Shown here in pieces: positions 63,127-64,000 of a DNA stretch of 64,000 bases. Source of the stretch: Fistularia commersonii (taxonomy: Eukaryota > Chordata > Actinopteri > Syngnathiformes > Fistulariidae); the NCBI GenBank assembly GCA_037954325.1, contig JBBMNZ010000035.1, positions 6,643,501-6,707,500 on the forward strand, written 5' to 3'. The notes beneath the pieces are model-generated. The model made no database searches and was not told the origin of the DNA. It saw only the letters and a list, made by a program, of their open reading frames with translations. A program made the position numbers and the translations under genes. Each line of letters starts with the position of its first letter. Positions within the stretch are counted from its first letter, which is position 1.

Positions 63127-63599
63127 CAACTTATTTGCCATGAATTGAAACTAGTTTCCAGGTTTCCTGGACAGGTTGAAACCCTGTAATGGGCTTTCAG
63201 GGCAGCTCATAATCCCAGGTATGACTCAAGTGCATTTTCTGAACAACAAGAGTACATGGGTAATTTGTTCTCTCCTGACTCCAGCACATCCATCAGCAGG
63301 ATAGTCAAGGCAAGAATTGTAATTTCACCCCCAAATACTGAGCCACATTTACCTTGACATTTTAGTTGTTGGCCCCCTGCCATTGGCATTTTGATTTTCA
63401 GATTCTAGTTTAGTTTGTTCCTTCTAGATTTTTTTTTTTCTTTTGAGTGTTTTCCAGGATTAAGCAGGGGTTCTTTCCCTGCTATGGTCAGTTTGACTGC
63501 TGGTGTATATCGCTTTTTCTATATCCAGAAAAACATACTTTTTCCCATTTGTCATTCATCTTCTGTCAGGGTATTTATCATTAATGACGTTGGTACAGT
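62581..63599. other. unannotated DNA
   Basis: Poly(T) at 63103-63126. No gene or named repeat. Confidence 0.4.
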
Positions 63600-63826
63600 G
63601 TGAGTTTTTCCAAATGGCAAACGTTGGCCGTTCGATTCTTGGCTCATGCTGTTGAAGTATTTTGAAGTGTCCTGGGGTAACACTGTGAACCCAAAGTTGC
63701 TCCTGATGATCTGGTTAATATTGCTTATGACGCCTCTGCCACCATTGGTGTGTGATTGTGTGTGAATAAGTGAATATCATCCGGTGTAATGTGCTGTGAA
63801 ACTGCATTGTGCTGTATAAGTTAAGA
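63600..63826 (+). repeat. SINE family B (tRNA-derived), diverged copy
   Basis: A B-box-like GTTCGATTCTTGGCTCAT at 63630, the body GAAGTGTCCTGGGGTAACAC TGTGAACCCAAAGTTGCTCC (about 63664-63703), ACCATTGGTGTGTGATTGTG TGTGAATAAGTGAATATC (about 63741-63778) and a 3' part GCTGTATAAG. This is the same family as 29249-29440. The tRNA A-box end is hard to place. Confidence 0.7.
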
Positions 63827-64000
63827 CCAGTTACCATTCTTCATACATATTTATCTGAATTTAATCAATCTGGCTGGCAAATTTCCATTCTAATGGAATG
63901 GAAGATGCTCTGAGAGTTTGCTTTGTTTGTCAGTCTGATTTATCATCCTCCAGTAGCTTTCCATCTAAAGACGGATGCACGTATAGGTCTGTATGTTTTT

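Noticed and set aside
1..64000. CRISPR arrays, operons, prophage or bacterial regulatory sites
   Set aside because: The retroelements, SINEs and microsatellites show vertebrate nuclear DNA; no evenly spaced repeats or prokaryotic gene organisation were seen.

Overview
The window is vertebrate nuclear DNA, almost certainly from a teleost fish. It is AT-rich and dominated by interspersed repeats of kinds common in fish: an RTE-type LINE whose copies end in a GAAG/AAG-rich tail, a second LINE of a different family, L2-like LINE ends, a Penelope-like element with a GIY-YIG remnant, two tRNA-headed SINE families, and many microsatellites and poly(A)/(T) tracts. No operons, ribosome-binding sites, CRISPR arrays, rRNA genes or functional tRNA genes were seen. 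Species-level assignment is not possible by reading.

No complete host protein-coding gene is visible. Most longer open frames are antisense shadows, read through low-complexity DNA, or belong to dead transposons. The best host-gene candidate is a possible 100-nt internal exon at 1684-1783 (+), with a pyrimidine-rich acceptor, a CAG/GTATTT donor and one open frame. It is unidentified and held at low confidence. The window is therefore best read as intergenic or intronic DNA.

Layout: 1-4.6 kb is unique-looking DNA plus one minus-strand SINE (2838-3140). 4643-5885 is an internally deleted RTE-type LINE with both ends and a target-site duplication. 8911-9616 holds an unexplained pair of ~105-bp inverted repeats. 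12385-12518 is a long CTAT array. A SINE lies at 16258-16600 and an LTR-like segment at 18778-19085. 22108-22675 joins a Penelope-type tail fragment to a decayed THAP-domain coding stretch. 25850-28490 is a cluster of two minus-strand LINE copies from different families. 28975-29248 is a 5'-truncated RTE copy directly abutted by a tRNA-headed SINE. 32-38 kb is the longest stretch without recognisable repeats. SINE and RTE fragments occur at 38-44 kb.

44.69-47.76 kb contains two Penelope-like pieces, one preceded by its own 3' region in inverted orientation, with an L2-like 3' end between them. 50-55 kb is mostly microsatellites and unannotated DNA, with one GC-rich repeat-like block (54815-55265). 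55925-56790 is an L2/CR1-type ORF2 C-terminus followed by a SINE. 59358-60510 holds two more minus-strand RTE-type fragments, and the window closes with a (TA)n array and a second tRNA-headed SINE. The mobile elements are all broken; their arrangement (deletions, nesting, inverted copies) is the main biological content. No convincing novel functional system was found.
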